This document shows, piece after piece, positions 35,227 to 45,300 of a stretch of 64,000 nucleotides of DNA (positions are counted from its first letter, which is position 1; each line of letters begins with the position of its first letter). The stretch is from Bacillota bacterium (lineage in GTDB: Bacteria; Bacillota; Clostridia; Lachnospirales; Lachnospiraceae). The stretch covers positions 1-64,000 of the forward strand of contig JAEZMV010000017.1 in NCBI GenBank assembly GCA_023414875.1. Direction: 5' to 3'. Both the position numbers and the translations under genes were made by a program. A model generated the notes under the pieces. That model searched no databases, was not told the DNA's origin, and saw nothing but the letters and a program-made list of their open reading frames with translations.

Positions 35227-36030
35227 TTATTCCTCGTTATGCTCAGGTTCTTGAACGGCTTCCTCAACACTCTTTACCTTTCTGACCTGCAAGCCTCTAA
35301 TAATTACGATACCCAAGCCAATAAGAAATAGGAAGATAGCAATAAACTGTGAGGTGGATAAGGGGCCGATATTACCGCGTTCCAAATCACCTCGGAAAAA
35401 CTCAATGATAAATCTTCCGGCACTATAGAAAATCAAATAAAACCCTGCGATTTGTCCATCTGCCTTTATTCTTTTAGCCAGAATAATTAATACAAGAAAG
35501 TTCAGAAAGTTCAGTATACTGGAAATAGGTTGAGTAGGGATTAGTCGAATATCATTTGGGGCAAATTCTGATTCATGGAATTCAATTCCTAAAAAGCCAT
35601 GAGCTTTTTCACCGTAACAGCATCCTGCAAAGATACAACCAATTCTACCAAAGCCTTGTGCTAAGGCAATGGAGGGCATAACCAAATCAAAATATTTAAG
35701 GAAATTCAACTTATGTCTTTTGCAAAAAAGGAAGCCGGCCAGGATACCACCAATGATACCACCATATACTACAAAGCCTTTTGATACATCTAATAATAAA
35801 CTAGGATCAGAGATAATATTTTTAATCTGAGTAATCAGATATAATAATTTAGCTCCTAAAATTCCCCCGACGAGACACCATATGGTTAAGGAAAATATTA
35901 ACTCATGCTCCAGGTTTTTTCTTTTAGCTCTGTACTCCGCCGTCATAAAAGCCGCGATTATTCCGATAGCAATCATAAGGCCATAACCGTACAGCGTAAC
36001 GGGACCAATTTTAAGTAATTCATTCTTCAT
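35227..36030 (-). CDS. lgt: Prolipoprotein diacylglyceryl transferase
   Basis: A 267-residue membrane enzyme that adds diacylglycerol to the lipobox cysteine of prolipoproteins, needed for lipoproteins such as the solute-binding protein at 48 kb. About seven helices are visible. The signature region VYGGIIGG and the Lgt motif GRIGCIFAGCCYG (about 125-140) are intact. GAAAGGAT precedes the ATG. It appears monocistronic. Confidence 0.95.
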   Translation of the reverse strand: MKNELLKIGPVTLYGYGLMIAIGIIAAFMTAEYRAKRKNLEHELIFSLTIWCLVGGILGAKLLYLITQIKNIISDPSLLLDVSKGFVVYGGIIGGILAGFLFCKRHKLNFLKYFDLVMPSIALAQGFGRIGCIFAGCCYGEKAHGFLGIEFHESEFAPNDIRLIPTQPISSILNFLNFLVLIILAKRIKADGQIAGFYLIFYSAGRFIIEFFRGDLERGNIGPLSTSQFIAIFLFLIGLGIVIIRGLQVRKVKSVEEAVQEPEHNEE

Positions 36031-36261
36031 GATTTATATCCTTTCATTACATATATGTAGAAACATTAATTACATTAAGTATACCTAATTTCCGACTAAA
36101 ATGAAACATAAATTTCTAAAACAGAGTATAAAATGATTGCTATGAAAATGAGAAAGCAGAAACAGCGTTATTTTAGGAGCCAGTAAAGGGTGATTTGAAG
36201 TCTGAGTTAGTGAAAGAATCATTAATGTAAATCATAGGAAAGAATCATATGTAAATAATAG

Positions 36262-36322
36262 TTGACAATAAAACATTGTTATGTTACATTGATGTCATGA
36301 AACAAAACAATGTTACGTTACA
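36262..36322 (+). promoter_or_regulatory. Promoter and 17-bp direct repeats upstream of the YhbD-like gene
   Basis: TTGACA (36262-36267), a 17-bp spacer and TACATT (36285-36290). A 17-bp unit, AACAWTGTTAYGTTACA, occurs at 36272-36288 inside the promoter and again at 36306-36322, 34 bp apart. Each contains the dyad AACA-N-TGTT. These are likely operators. Confidence 0.7.
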
Positions 36323-36334
36323 GAGGTGAGAAAG

Positions 36335-36964
36335 TTGAATTTAATATCAAAAAAAGATCTTTTAGCAATGACAGGTATTTCTTATGGACAGCTTTACCGC
36401 TGGAAGAGGGAACGGCTTATTCCCGAGGAATGGTTTATCAAGCAATCAGCTTATACCGGGCAAGAAACTTTTTTTCCAAGAGAGCAGATATTAAGCAGAA
36501 TTCAATCCATACTGGAACTTAAGGATTTGTATTCCTTAGAGGAACTGGCTAAAATCCTATCTCCGCAGGCATCGGTTGCCAAAATCTCGATTCATGATCT
36601 GCAGGAGATGGAGGAGATGGATCAAGGGTTAATCCTTATGCTGCCCGAGATATATGGTAAGGAGCAATTTGAATTTTTCGAGGTAGCATTTATGATTGCG
36701 GTATCTCAGGCAGTAAGAAAAATCGGAATAAACGAACAGCAAAAGAGAACTTTACTTGAAAATGGGATATCAGCGGTATCCGAGCAGAAGAATATGAATG
36801 TGTCCTGTACATTCATTATGATTCAAAATGAATACCATACAGTATTTTCACCAAACTCGATTCCTATTGCCTTTGATAATGGAATTGAGGTAAAGGATCA
36901 ACAGCATTTAACAGAGATAGCTGATATGATCAAAATAAAATATAAAAAGAGATTTATTAAATAA
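36335..36964 (+). CDS. YhbD-like (DUF4004) protein with MerR-type helix-turn-helix
   Basis: About 209 residues. The N-terminal region LISKKDLLAMTGISYGQLYRWKRERLIPEEWF is a MerR-like DNA-binding helix pair, as in Bacillus subtilis YhbD. TTG 36335 is preceded by GAGGTGAG; GTG 36326 lies in that site. It probably binds the two direct repeats in its own promoter. It is followed 13 bp later by a bactofilin gene, the same order as yhbD-yhbE in Bacillus. Confidence 0.82.
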   Translation: MNLISKKDLLAMTGISYGQLYRWKRERLIPEEWFIKQSAYTGQETFFPREQILSRIQSILELKDLYSLEELAKILSPQASVAKISIHDLQEMEEMDQGLILMLPEIYGKEQFEFFEVAFMIAVSQAVRKIGINEQQKRTLLENGISAVSEQKNMNVSCTFIMIQNEYHTVFSPNSIPIAFDNGIEVKDQQHLTEIADMIKIKYKKRFIK

Positions 36965-36977
36965 AGGAGGTTTCGTA

Positions 36978-37592
36978 ATGCAGGACTTTATCATATCAGG
37001 TGTAGGGAAAATAAATGGTGGAGAATTTGATACTGTTAGAGTAGGTGGAATAGGAACCTGTACGAGCAGTATCAAGGCAAAAAATCTTCATATAGAAGGT
37101 GTATTTAATTGTACGGGTGATGTTGAGGCAGATTACATATACTGTGAGGGAGTAGCTGACTTCAAATCAAATATCAGGGCGAAAAAAATCAGTGTAACAG
37201 GTGTAATTACAGAGAAATTCGGTACAAAGATAGAAGCAGAGGAAATCATCTGCGCAGGAGTAATAAAGACCTCCGGGGAGATTTCAGCAGACCGTATCAG
37301 TGCAGAGGGTTGTATAGAAGCAAGCGAAATTGTAGGAGATTATATCAAAATTGATTCACATTACCACGGAAAACGGCTCATTAAATTCTTCAACAAGTAT
37401 AAGTCCGACGTTAAGCTGATTGAGGCCACGACGATCGATATAAGTAGCGTAAGTGCAGAGACTGTTAACGGAAAAGATATTAAAATAGGTCCATACTGCA
37501 GTATTAATAACATAGATTGTAGTGGTATCCTATCCATTGACCGAAGTGCTGTTGTAAAGAATATAACCGGTAACTATACCATGAGAGACTAA
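36978..37592 (+). CDS. Bactofilin/polymer-forming protein (YhbE/YhbF-like)
   Basis: 204 residues built from short beta repeats with recurring Gly, Ile and Val (ISGVGKINGG, VRVGGIGTC, LHIEGVFNCTG, IYCEGVADF, ISVTGVITE, IICAGVIKT), as expected of a beta-helical bactofilin. A less regular segment (about 125-155) interrupts the helix. AAAGGAGG precedes the ATG. It is in an operon with the YhbD-like regulator. Bactofilins form filaments on the inner membrane; the role here is unknown. Confidence 0.85.
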   Translation: MQDFIISGVGKINGGEFDTVRVGGIGTCTSSIKAKNLHIEGVFNCTGDVEADYIYCEGVADFKSNIRAKKISVTGVITEKFGTKIEAEEIICAGVIKTSGEISADRISAEGCIEASEIVGDYIKIDSHYHGKRLIKFFNKYKSDVKLIEATTIDISSVSAETVNGKDIKIGPYCSINNIDCSGILSIDRSAVVKNITGNYTMRD

Positions 37593-37623
37593 AGGTTTCA
37601 TGATTAACTTCATAGCTAGATGA

Positions 37624-37657
37624 GAGAGGAGGGTTTTCACATACCTTCTTTTTTATT
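37624..37657 (+). terminator. Possible terminator after the bactofilin gene
   Basis: GGAGGGT pairs with ACCTTCT using wobble pairs, followed by TTTTTTATTT. Confidence 0.45.
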
Positions 37658-37796
37658 TCATAGAGATAAAATCATATAATACAAGAATCTAATGCATTAC
37701 TATTGCCAAATTATGCTATATACTATATAGTAACAAATATGGTAAAAAAATAGAAAAGCTTTTTCTGAAATATTACTAATATAGGAGGGTTACTCG

Positions 37797-38945
37797 TTGG
37801 CGTCCAATCAAGAAAAATCAAGATATTTATATATTGATAATCTTAGATTATTAATAATTATCTTAGTGGTAATGGTACATTTGGCGGTTACCTATAGCGG
37901 GATCGGCGGTTGGTACTTTACCGATACTATAGAGGAACTGGATACTGTTTCCTTTGCAGTCTTTGGGTTGTTCCAATCCTTTACACAGGCTTATTTTATG
38001 GGATTTTTATTTCTGGTTTCGGGATATTTTATTGCAAAATCCTATGATAAGAAAGGGTCAGGAAGATTTGTAAAGGAGCGCTTCATACGATTGGGGATTC
38101 CGACCCTGATCTATATGCTGGTCATCAATCCTTTTATCAATTATGTGCTTATAGGGCATACTTGGGATAAACCGAGGTTTTTTACATTTTATTTTGGTTA
38201 TATCAAAAGCTTTGATTTTATCGGAGGGAGTGGGCCATTGTGGTTTGCATTCGCCCTTCTGATATTCAATTGTGTTTATGTATTATATCGAAGCCTTACA
38301 AAGTCACATATAATACCTGCTGAAAGAAAGCTGCCAGGTACAGGTTCGGTACTCATATTAATCCTTACCGTTTCAATTGGTGCATTCCTTATTCGTCTCG
38401 TACAACCAATTGATACGAACATAGCAAATATGCAACTATGCTTCTTTTCCCAATACATTATATTATTTATGGTTGGGATTAGAGCCGGACGGTATGACTG
38501 GTTCACAAAGTTTCCATATAAAACAGGTCGTAGATGGTTCATCTCAGCGATTTCACTGGGAGTTATCTTATGGGTTGTATTAATGATAACCGGAGGAGCA
38601 CTCGAAGGAGGCTTTGATATATATAAAGGAGGTCTTACCTGGCAGAGTGCAGCGTATGCTGTTTGGGAATCCTTTATATCCGTTGCCGTGGGAATTGGAC
38701 TGATCACCTTATTCAGGGAGAAACATAATAAACAGAGCAAACTGATTAAAACAATGTCTGATAATTCTTTTGGAGTATATATGTTCCATGCCCCCATTAT
38801 AATTGCAGTATCACTGGCCCTCGTCGAGATAGAATTGCACCCGTTAGTAAAGTTCCTCGTGGCAGCAGCAATAGGAATCCCTCTTAGCTTTTTGCTCTCG
38901 AACTATTTATTTAGAAGGATCCCGGGGTTGAAGAAGGTTTTATAA
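37797..38945 (+). CDS. Acyltransferase-3 family membrane protein
   Basis: 382 residues with about ten helices. The start RYLYIDNLRLLIIILVVMVHLAVTY, with its RxxxIDxLR and conserved His, is characteristic of the OafA/acyltransferase-3 family, which acylates sugars or cell-surface glycans at the membrane. TTG 37797 is preceded by AGGAGGG. It stands alone and ends in a hairpin. The substrate is unknown. Confidence 0.9.
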   Translation: MASNQEKSRYLYIDNLRLLIIILVVMVHLAVTYSGIGGWYFTDTIEELDTVSFAVFGLFQSFTQAYFMGFLFLVSGYFIAKSYDKKGSGRFVKERFIRLGIPTLIYMLVINPFINYVLIGHTWDKPRFFTFYFGYIKSFDFIGGSGPLWFAFALLIFNCVYVLYRSLTKSHIIPAERKLPGTGSVLILILTVSIGAFLIRLVQPIDTNIANMQLCFFSQYIILFMVGIRAGRYDWFTKFPYKTGRRWFISAISLGVILWVVLMITGGALEGGFDIYKGGLTWQSAAYAVWESFISVAVGIGLITLFREKHNKQSKLIKTMSDNSFGVYMFHAPIIIAVSLALVEIELHPLVKFLVAAAIGIPLSFLLSNYLFRRIPGLKKVL

Positions 38946-39026
38946 AGCAGAGTAAGAATAGAAGAAATAGAAAAGAACAAAATATAGTCATAGTAGCACT
39001 AAAATAAATGTTATACATATTATATA

Positions 39027-39070
39027 AGGCTACAGCAACATATCATTTCATAACGTTGCTGTAGCCCTTA
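39027..39070 (+). terminator. Terminator after the acyltransferase gene
   Basis: AAGGCTACAGCAAC pairs with GTTGCTGTAGCCCTT (15-nt loop), then TATATTTATT. It may also stop minus-strand transcripts. Confidence 0.75.
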
Positions 39071-39136
39071 TATTTATTATATCACCGGTTTTAAACACCG
39101 GCTTTCATTCAATGACTCAATAAATCATTTGATGTA

Positions 39137-39321
39137 TTAAATATCTTCTAATATTTGCTTGCGCTTGTTTTGATACTCATCATAGGTTATCATATTCTTG
39201 TCATACAGACTTTGTAACTCATTCAGTCTTTCTTCTGGAGTTTTTCCATTGCTAATACTATTATGATAAATCCGGCCAATGATTGTCCTTTCCCTGGTTT
39301 TACTCTGACTCGTCTACTCAT
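39137..39321 (-). pseudogene. Decayed SHOCT-domain gene (internal deletion/frameshift)
   Basis: A good ribosome site (AAAAGGGG) and ATG 39321 open MSRRVRVKPGKGQSLAGFI, the start of a known type of small SHOCT membrane protein, but the frame soon stops. A second frame carries an intact SHOCT tail (KTPEERLNELQSLYDKNMI...KRKQILEDI) ending at TAA 39139-39137. The membrane and linker part expected between them is missing, so a deletion plus frame change broke the gene. Confidence 0.78.
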
Positions 39322-39337
39322 AATACATCCCCTTTTC

Positions 39338-39667
39338 TTAATCCACAATAAATAATTTAGCACCGGTTTTCGTTGATGAGCGATGCGGATCAGTGCCATC
39401 TGATACTTGATACGACATACCGGGAGTCAGTAAAAAGGTTCTGCCATCTTGCAATTCTGTATGTAATTCACCTTCCATAACTAACAATACATGTCCGCGG
39501 CTGCACCAGTGATCTGCCAGATAGCCCGGGGTATACTCTACCATACGAACTCGTAGATTTCCTATTTCCAGCGTCCTCCAAATTGCTTTACCTGTAAGTC
39601 CATTATGTTCGACAGGTTCAACTAAATTCCAGTCCAAGGTGTTAAATGGAACATCAATAATATTCAT
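39338..39667 (-). CDS. Small cupin-fold protein (DHWC motif)
   Basis: A 109-residue single-domain cupin. The ADHWCSRGHVLLVMEGELHTEL stretch forms the first cupin motif and the DHWC signature of a cupin subfamily; LTPGMSYQVSDGTDPHRS is the second. It may bind a metal or a small molecule. It lies 16 bp upstream of the SHOCT pseudogene on the same strand, so the two may once have formed an operon. Activity is unknown. Confidence 0.82.
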   Translation of the reverse strand: MNIIDVPFNTLDWNLVEPVEHNGLTGKAIWRTLEIGNLRVRMVEYTPGYLADHWCSRGHVLLVMEGELHTELQDGRTFLLTPGMSYQVSDGTDPHRSSTKTGAKLFIVD

Positions 39668-39794
39668 AATTTTACTCGCTTTCTTTTAATTGAGTCACAA
39701 CCAATTGTGATTGAAACGATTGTGAACAAATCGAAAAACCTATCTACTTCTTTATTGATATAATAATGCGAATGGTAGTAGTTGTCAATTTAAA

Positions 39795-39883
39795 ATGGGG
39801 GCAAATGCGATCCGAACATCACACAATATGGTTTCGTTTTGGAGGTGCAATATGAAAGTTTCCAAAAAAGAATCATACTCCAC
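39795..39883 (+). pseudogene. Three-piece scar of the GH2-permease operon
   Basis: Three pieces of the downstream operon occur in order. 39795-39830 matches GH2 codons at 43346-43381 (34 of 36 bases). 39828-39841 matches the GH2 3' end at 45829-45842. 39842-39883 matches the permease ribosome site and start at 46057-46098 (41 of 42). This looks like an earlier duplicate reduced by two deletions. Confidence 0.82.
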
Positions 39884-39970
39884 GCGAACTATTTTGTTTA
39901 ATATTAATATATTTCTTCATAGTTTTTGTATAAAATAATAATTATATATTTATTTTAATTATGTTAACAT

Positions 39971-39984
39971 ACTAGTATACAAGT
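39971..39984 (+). promoter_or_regulatory. GntR operator upstream of the chemoreceptor
   Basis: ACTAGTATACAAGT, a near-perfect dyad around GTATAC, 47 bp before the start codon. It is identical to the site at 45968 and differs by one base from 49947. Confidence 0.75.
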
Positions 39985-40031
39985 TTATGGGATTGCTATA
40001 AATATAATTATATATACTAAGGAGGAATAAT

Positions 40032-42284
40032 ATGCGAGGAATAGTTGGAGGTGTTTTACTGACATTAGGTAAAATATATCAGAAATTTAGTAACAACAGA
40101 AAAGTCAAAAGAGAAAAAAATGTTTACTTAAATAAGTCAAGTATTTACAAAGAGAAGAACGTAGTCACAGATATCATCTCAAAAGTAAGTTTCTTTTCCA
40201 CTCTAAGATTCAAGTTTATTGCTTCCTTTCTCATACCGATAACATTTATCATAATTCTTGGCATTGCATCTTTTATAAAAGCTTCAACTGAAATCGAAAA
40301 TAATTATGAAATGGCTACCATCAGCTCAATTAATATGGCTGCTGAATATATGCGCTTTGGTTTTCAAAATGTAGAAGCAATCAGCAGTCAATATGTGAGT
40401 GACATTTCTATTATTGATTATTTGCGTAATAATGGCGATAATTTGTCGCTAAGTAATACCAGAAAAACTATATCTAACTCATTAGCAACAAAGAAAATAT
40501 CAGATGAATTTATTCAAAATTTATATATCATTTCTAGTGATGCATTACCGATCTATACAGCATCAAAATTTACTCTTGAGGATGATTTCTTTGCAAGCTT
40601 TCAGGAAACAGATATTGGGAAATATCTACAAGAGAATCGAATTAAGATTGTCTGGGATGGACAGGATGAGTTTCTGGACCAAAACCTGGGTAATACTGAC
40701 AAAGATTATTCCATGCGTTTGGTTAGATACTTTCCGGCAATAGAATCAATTCTTGTTATTGAAACTAAATTAGATACAATAAGAAATATTATGGAAAAAG
40801 TATCATTCGATAAATCCGGTTTTCTTGGAATGATTACTCCGGATGGAAGGGAGCTTACGATTAATCCCCAGATTGAAGCTGAGGATGACTCAGCAGAGGA
40901 AGCATACACAGAGGTAATTACTCAACCAGTATTCGTGAGTGAACCTTTCTATCAGGATGCATTGGCCACAAGAGATATAAGCGGTTCAAACTACGTGGAT
41001 TATAAGGGTGCACAGCATCTGTTTATGTTTTCAAAGATCGGAAACACTGGAAGCATGATATGTGCGTTGATACCCAAATCTACGATAATCAGCCAGGCAG
41101 ACAGTATAAAGACAATTACTGTTATTATAGTTATGATTGCCTGCATCGTAGCTCTGCTTACAGCAGTATTTTTATCCACGGGAATCGATAGGACAATTCA
41201 TGGTATCAATTCCAAGCTAAGGCAAGCAGCCAACGGTGATCTTACCGTTAAATTCACTTCAAAGCGTAAGGATGAATTCCTAATTTTAATAAAGCAAATT
41301 CAGATTACCTTTCACAATATGATGGAACTAATAAATCAGGTGAATCAAATGAGTGGTGAGGTATCAGACTCTTCCTTAAACGTATCACATAGCTCCAACC
41401 TATTCTTAAAGTCAGCGAAGGAAATATCATGTGCTATGACAGAGATTGAGATGGGAATCAATCAACAAGCAAAGGACGCTGAGGATTGCCTTCTACAGAT
41501 GGATATACTTTCTCAACGAATTGTATTGGTAAGTAAAAACACGAATGAAATAGGACAAATTGCAGATAACACAAAGCGTAGGGTTCAAGAAGGTACTATC
41601 ATTAATGATGAAATGTATCAACAAACCTTATCAACGATTTCAATCACAACTGATATAATAAATGAAATAGAGAACTTGGCAGAAAAATCTTATGCCATCA
41701 ATAAAATCATAAATACTATCAATGCGATTGCAAATCAAACCAACCTACTATCATTGAATGCCTCCATTGAAGCCGCAAGAGCAGGAGAATATGGAAAAGG
41801 TTTTTCAGTTGTTGCAAATGAAATTAGGAATCTTGCTGAACAATCAAAGTCATCAGCAACTGACATCAAAAAAATAATTGATAGTATTCATAAGGATACC
41901 TTCAGTATGGTTGAAACAGCGCGTAAGGTTGAGGAAGTATTGAAGATGCAGGAAAGTGTAGTTAAGAATTCAACTGTCTCCTATCAGGACATAAATGAGA
42001 GTGTTGAAAAATTATTGGTATCATTGAAATATATAACTGAGAATGTAAATAATATTGAAGAAGCAAGAATAAATACACTATCTTCTATTGAGAATATCTC
42101 TGCGGTACTGGAGGAAACAGCTGCATCAACCATGAATGTTAATCAGAACTCGAATAACCAACTAAGTACCATAGAATCCCTTGATAATTCAGCTCGAAAG
42201 CTCAATGCCAATGCCGGTAATCTGGTAAAGGAAATCCAAAAATTCCAGATAGAGTCTGATGAAACTGTAAAATTACAGGAGTAA
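40032..42284 (+). CDS. Methyl-accepting chemotaxis protein
   Basis: 750 residues. An unusual basic N-terminal extension of about 60 residues precedes TM1 (about 62-82). An extracellular Cache-like sensor domain follows to about 355, then TM2 (about 360-382), a HAMP linker and a signalling domain whose hairpin tip is NQTNLLSLNASIEAARAGE. AAGGAGGA precedes the ATG. Its promoter carries the same operator as the sugar transporter and uxuA, so it probably steers cells toward aldouronates or related glycans (inference). Confidence 0.93.
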   Translation: MRGIVGGVLLTLGKIYQKFSNNRKVKREKNVYLNKSSIYKEKNVVTDIISKVSFFSTLRFKFIASFLIPITFIIILGIASFIKASTEIENNYEMATISSINMAAEYMRFGFQNVEAISSQYVSDISIIDYLRNNGDNLSLSNTRKTISNSLATKKISDEFIQNLYIISSDALPIYTASKFTLEDDFFASFQETDIGKYLQENRIKIVWDGQDEFLDQNLGNTDKDYSMRLVRYFPAIESILVIETKLDTIRNIMEKVSFDKSGFLGMITPDGRELTINPQIEAEDDSAEEAYTEVITQPVFVSEPFYQDALATRDISGSNYVDYKGAQHLFMFSKIGNTGSMICALIPKSTIISQADSIKTITVIIVMIACIVALLTAVFLSTGIDRTIHGINSKLRQAANGDLTVKFTSKRKDEFLILIKQIQITFHNMMELINQVNQMSGEVSDSSLNVSHSSNLFLKSAKEISCAMTEIEMGINQQAKDAEDCLLQMDILSQRIVLVSKNTNEIGQIADNTKRRVQEGTIINDEMYQQTLSTISITTDIINEIENLAEKSYAINKIINTINAIANQTNLLSLNASIEAARAGEYGKGFSVVANEIRNLAEQSKSSATDIKKIIDSIHKDTFSMVETARKVEEVLKMQESVVKNSTVSYQDINESVEKLLVSLKYITENVNNIEEARINTLSSIENISAVLEETAASTMNVNQNSNNQLSTIESLDNSARKLNANAGNLVKEIQKFQIESDETVKLQE

Positions 42285-42382
42285 GGCATCCAATCTGCTG
42301 ATTTTCTATAAAATATATGCAGATAATTAAGTTATAACGAAAGCAATTTCATTTTAGATATATAATCAAGCGAGGATGTAAA

Positions 42383-45300
42383 ATGAGTAAGAAAATATTA
42401 TTCAACAATAATTGGGAATTTACAAAGCAAGCAATTGGTAGTGATAAGACAAATATCATGAAGGATGATATAGTCTGGGAAAAAGTGGATATACCCCATG
42501 ACTGGGCAATTTATAATTCGACCTCCATGTATGAATCCTGTGTAGGCTGGTATAGAAAATACTTTACAATTCATTCTTCTGATTGCTTAACGGATTCTGA
42601 AACCCATAAAAAGAGTGGAAGATATCTAATTCGATTCCAAGGAATTTATATGGATAGTACTGTATATATGAACGGTACAAAAATAGGTGAGTGGAAATAT
42701 GGTTATTCAACATTTGAATTTGATATCACAGATGCTTTAATTGATGGTGAAAATTTGCTTCTAGTACGTGTTGTAATACAGACACCTAATTCAAGATGGT
42801 ATTCGGGTTCCGGTATATACCAAAATGTATGGTTAAAAATGGTATCAAAAATACACTTTGTATCGGATGGCATCTATATATCAACAACAAAAAGGGGTAA
42901 TGACTGGGATGTGAGGATTGATTGTGAAATAATGGGGGATTACTTACAACATTCACCCGATAAAGTAAATAGGGAACAAAATATTAATCAAAATAACGCT
43001 TACATATTAAGGCATACGATTTATGACAACGATGGTGAAACTATTGGAAGTACTCAGGGCAATACTGATAATCAAGTAATATCTGTATTATCACCACGGT
43101 TCTGGGATGTCGATGATCCCTATCTGTACATTCTGAAATCAGAGTTAATATTTAATGGCAATATCCTTGATGAGGAGTTCAACCGATTTGGATTTCGTTC
43201 CATTCGTTTTGAAGCAGACAGCGGTTTTTATCTAAATGAACGTCATGTAAAGCTTCATGGCGTATGTCAGCATCATGACCTTGGATCACTTGGCGCAGCT
43301 GTGAATTCAGCTGCTATAAAACGACAACTAATGCTTCTGCATGAAATGGGTGCGAATGCGATCCGAACATCACACAATATGTTTTCCGAAGAGTTTCTTG
43401 CGCTTGCGGACGAAATGGGTTTTTTAGTTATTGATGAAGCCTTCGATATGTGGGAAAAGCCTAAAAACTCATATGACTACGCGCGCTTTTTCAAGGATTG
43501 GGCTTTAATTGATGTTGAGAGCTGGATTAAGAGGGATAGGAATCACCCCTGTGTTATTATGTGGAGTATCGGTAATGAAATATATGATACACATTCCTGT
43601 GAGAGCGGTCAGGAACTGACACGTTTATTAATGGAGTATGTTCATAAGTATGATTCATATCATAATGCATATGTAACCATCGCATCTAATTATATGCCCT
43701 GGGAAAATGCTCAAAAATGTGCGGATATCGTTAAGCTTGTCGGTTACAATTATGCGGAAAAATATTATGAAACTCATCATATACAATTTAAAGACTGGAT
43801 TATTTACGGAAGTGAAACCGGCTCGATTGTCCAAAGTCGTGGTATTTATCATTTTCCGTTAGAGACAGAGATTCTTTGCGATGATGATGAACAATGTTCA
43901 TCCCTTGGTAACAGTATTACCAGTTGGGGAGCAAGAAGCATTGAAAAGTGTATCATAGATGACAGAGATACCGTATATAGTGCCGGAATGTTTATCTGGA
44001 GCGGATTTGATTATATAGGTGAACCAACACCATACCATACGAAAAATAGTTACTTTGGTCAGCTTGATACTGCGGGCTTTAAAAAGGACTCATTTTATAT
44101 CTATCAGGCAGAATGGACCGACTACAAGAAAAATCCAATGGTTCACCTTTTTCCGTACTGGGATTTTAATGAAGGTCAAATAATCGATGTACGGATCTGC
44201 TCCAATGCACCTATGGTTGAACTTTTCTATAATAATACCTCACTTGGAATTTATAAAATTGACCATTCTCATGGACAGAAGCTGATTGGAGACTGGAGGC
44301 TGCCTTATCGTATTGGGGAACTGCGGGCAGTTGCATATGATGAAAATAACCACATAATTGCTCAGGACGTACAACGCTCGTTTGGTAATGCAGCAAGTAT
44401 TATAATAAAGCCTGATAAAGAAATATTAAAGGCAAATGGACAGGATTTAATATTTCTGGAGATTTCCATGGAGGATGAATCTGGAAATCCGGTACTTAAT
44501 GCAAATAATCGCGTATATGTTAAGGTATCCGGATGTGGCCGTCTGATTGGTTTGGATAACGGTGACAGCACAGATTATGATTCCTATAAAGGTACAAGCC
44601 GCAGATTATTTAGTGGAAAACTGCTTGCTATTATTGCAGCCAAAACAATTCCAGGTAAAATATATATGGAAGTAACTTCGATAGGTCTTCCAACAAAAAC
44701 TATGGAATTTATTGCAAAAGAATGCCCCGTTACACCTGGAATATCCGCTTATGAGGAAAACAAAGAGAGTATTCATATATCAGAAATCCCGATTCGCAAG
44801 CTTGAGATCATTAGTCCGAACGGAACCAGTCTGTGCGAAGAGTTACGCGAAGTAGAAGTTGAGGTGAAAGTTTATCCAGAAGATTCAACCTATGAAGATA
44901 TTGCATGGCAGGTGACCAATGCTTCAGGTGTTATGTCTAATATAGTGAGAATGACACCGAATGGGAAAAAAGCATCGCTTCAGGCTATAGGTGATGGTGA
45001 TTTTTATGTTCGAGCAACCGCAAACAACGGTTCAAGCAGACCAAGACTTATCTCTGTCTTGGAATTTAACAATACCGGTTTAGGAACAGCTTTCTATAAT
45101 CCATATGATTTTATTTCCGGAAGTCTGTACAGTAGGAGTATTGGTGAAATTAGTAATGGTAACGAACGTGGAGTGGCTACTTCACGGGAAGGAATCAGCA
45201 TTATCGTTTATGATAGATTAGATTTTGGATCAATTGGATCAGATGAGATTACAATTCCGATCTTTGAACTGGATAATAAGCCCGTCGCACTTGAAATATG

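Noticed and set aside
39338..39667. Cupin as a member of the uronate regulon
   Set aside because: It is on the opposite strand, has no ACTAGTATACAAGT box upstream of its start apart from the distant one serving the chemoreceptor, and groups with the SHOCT relic.
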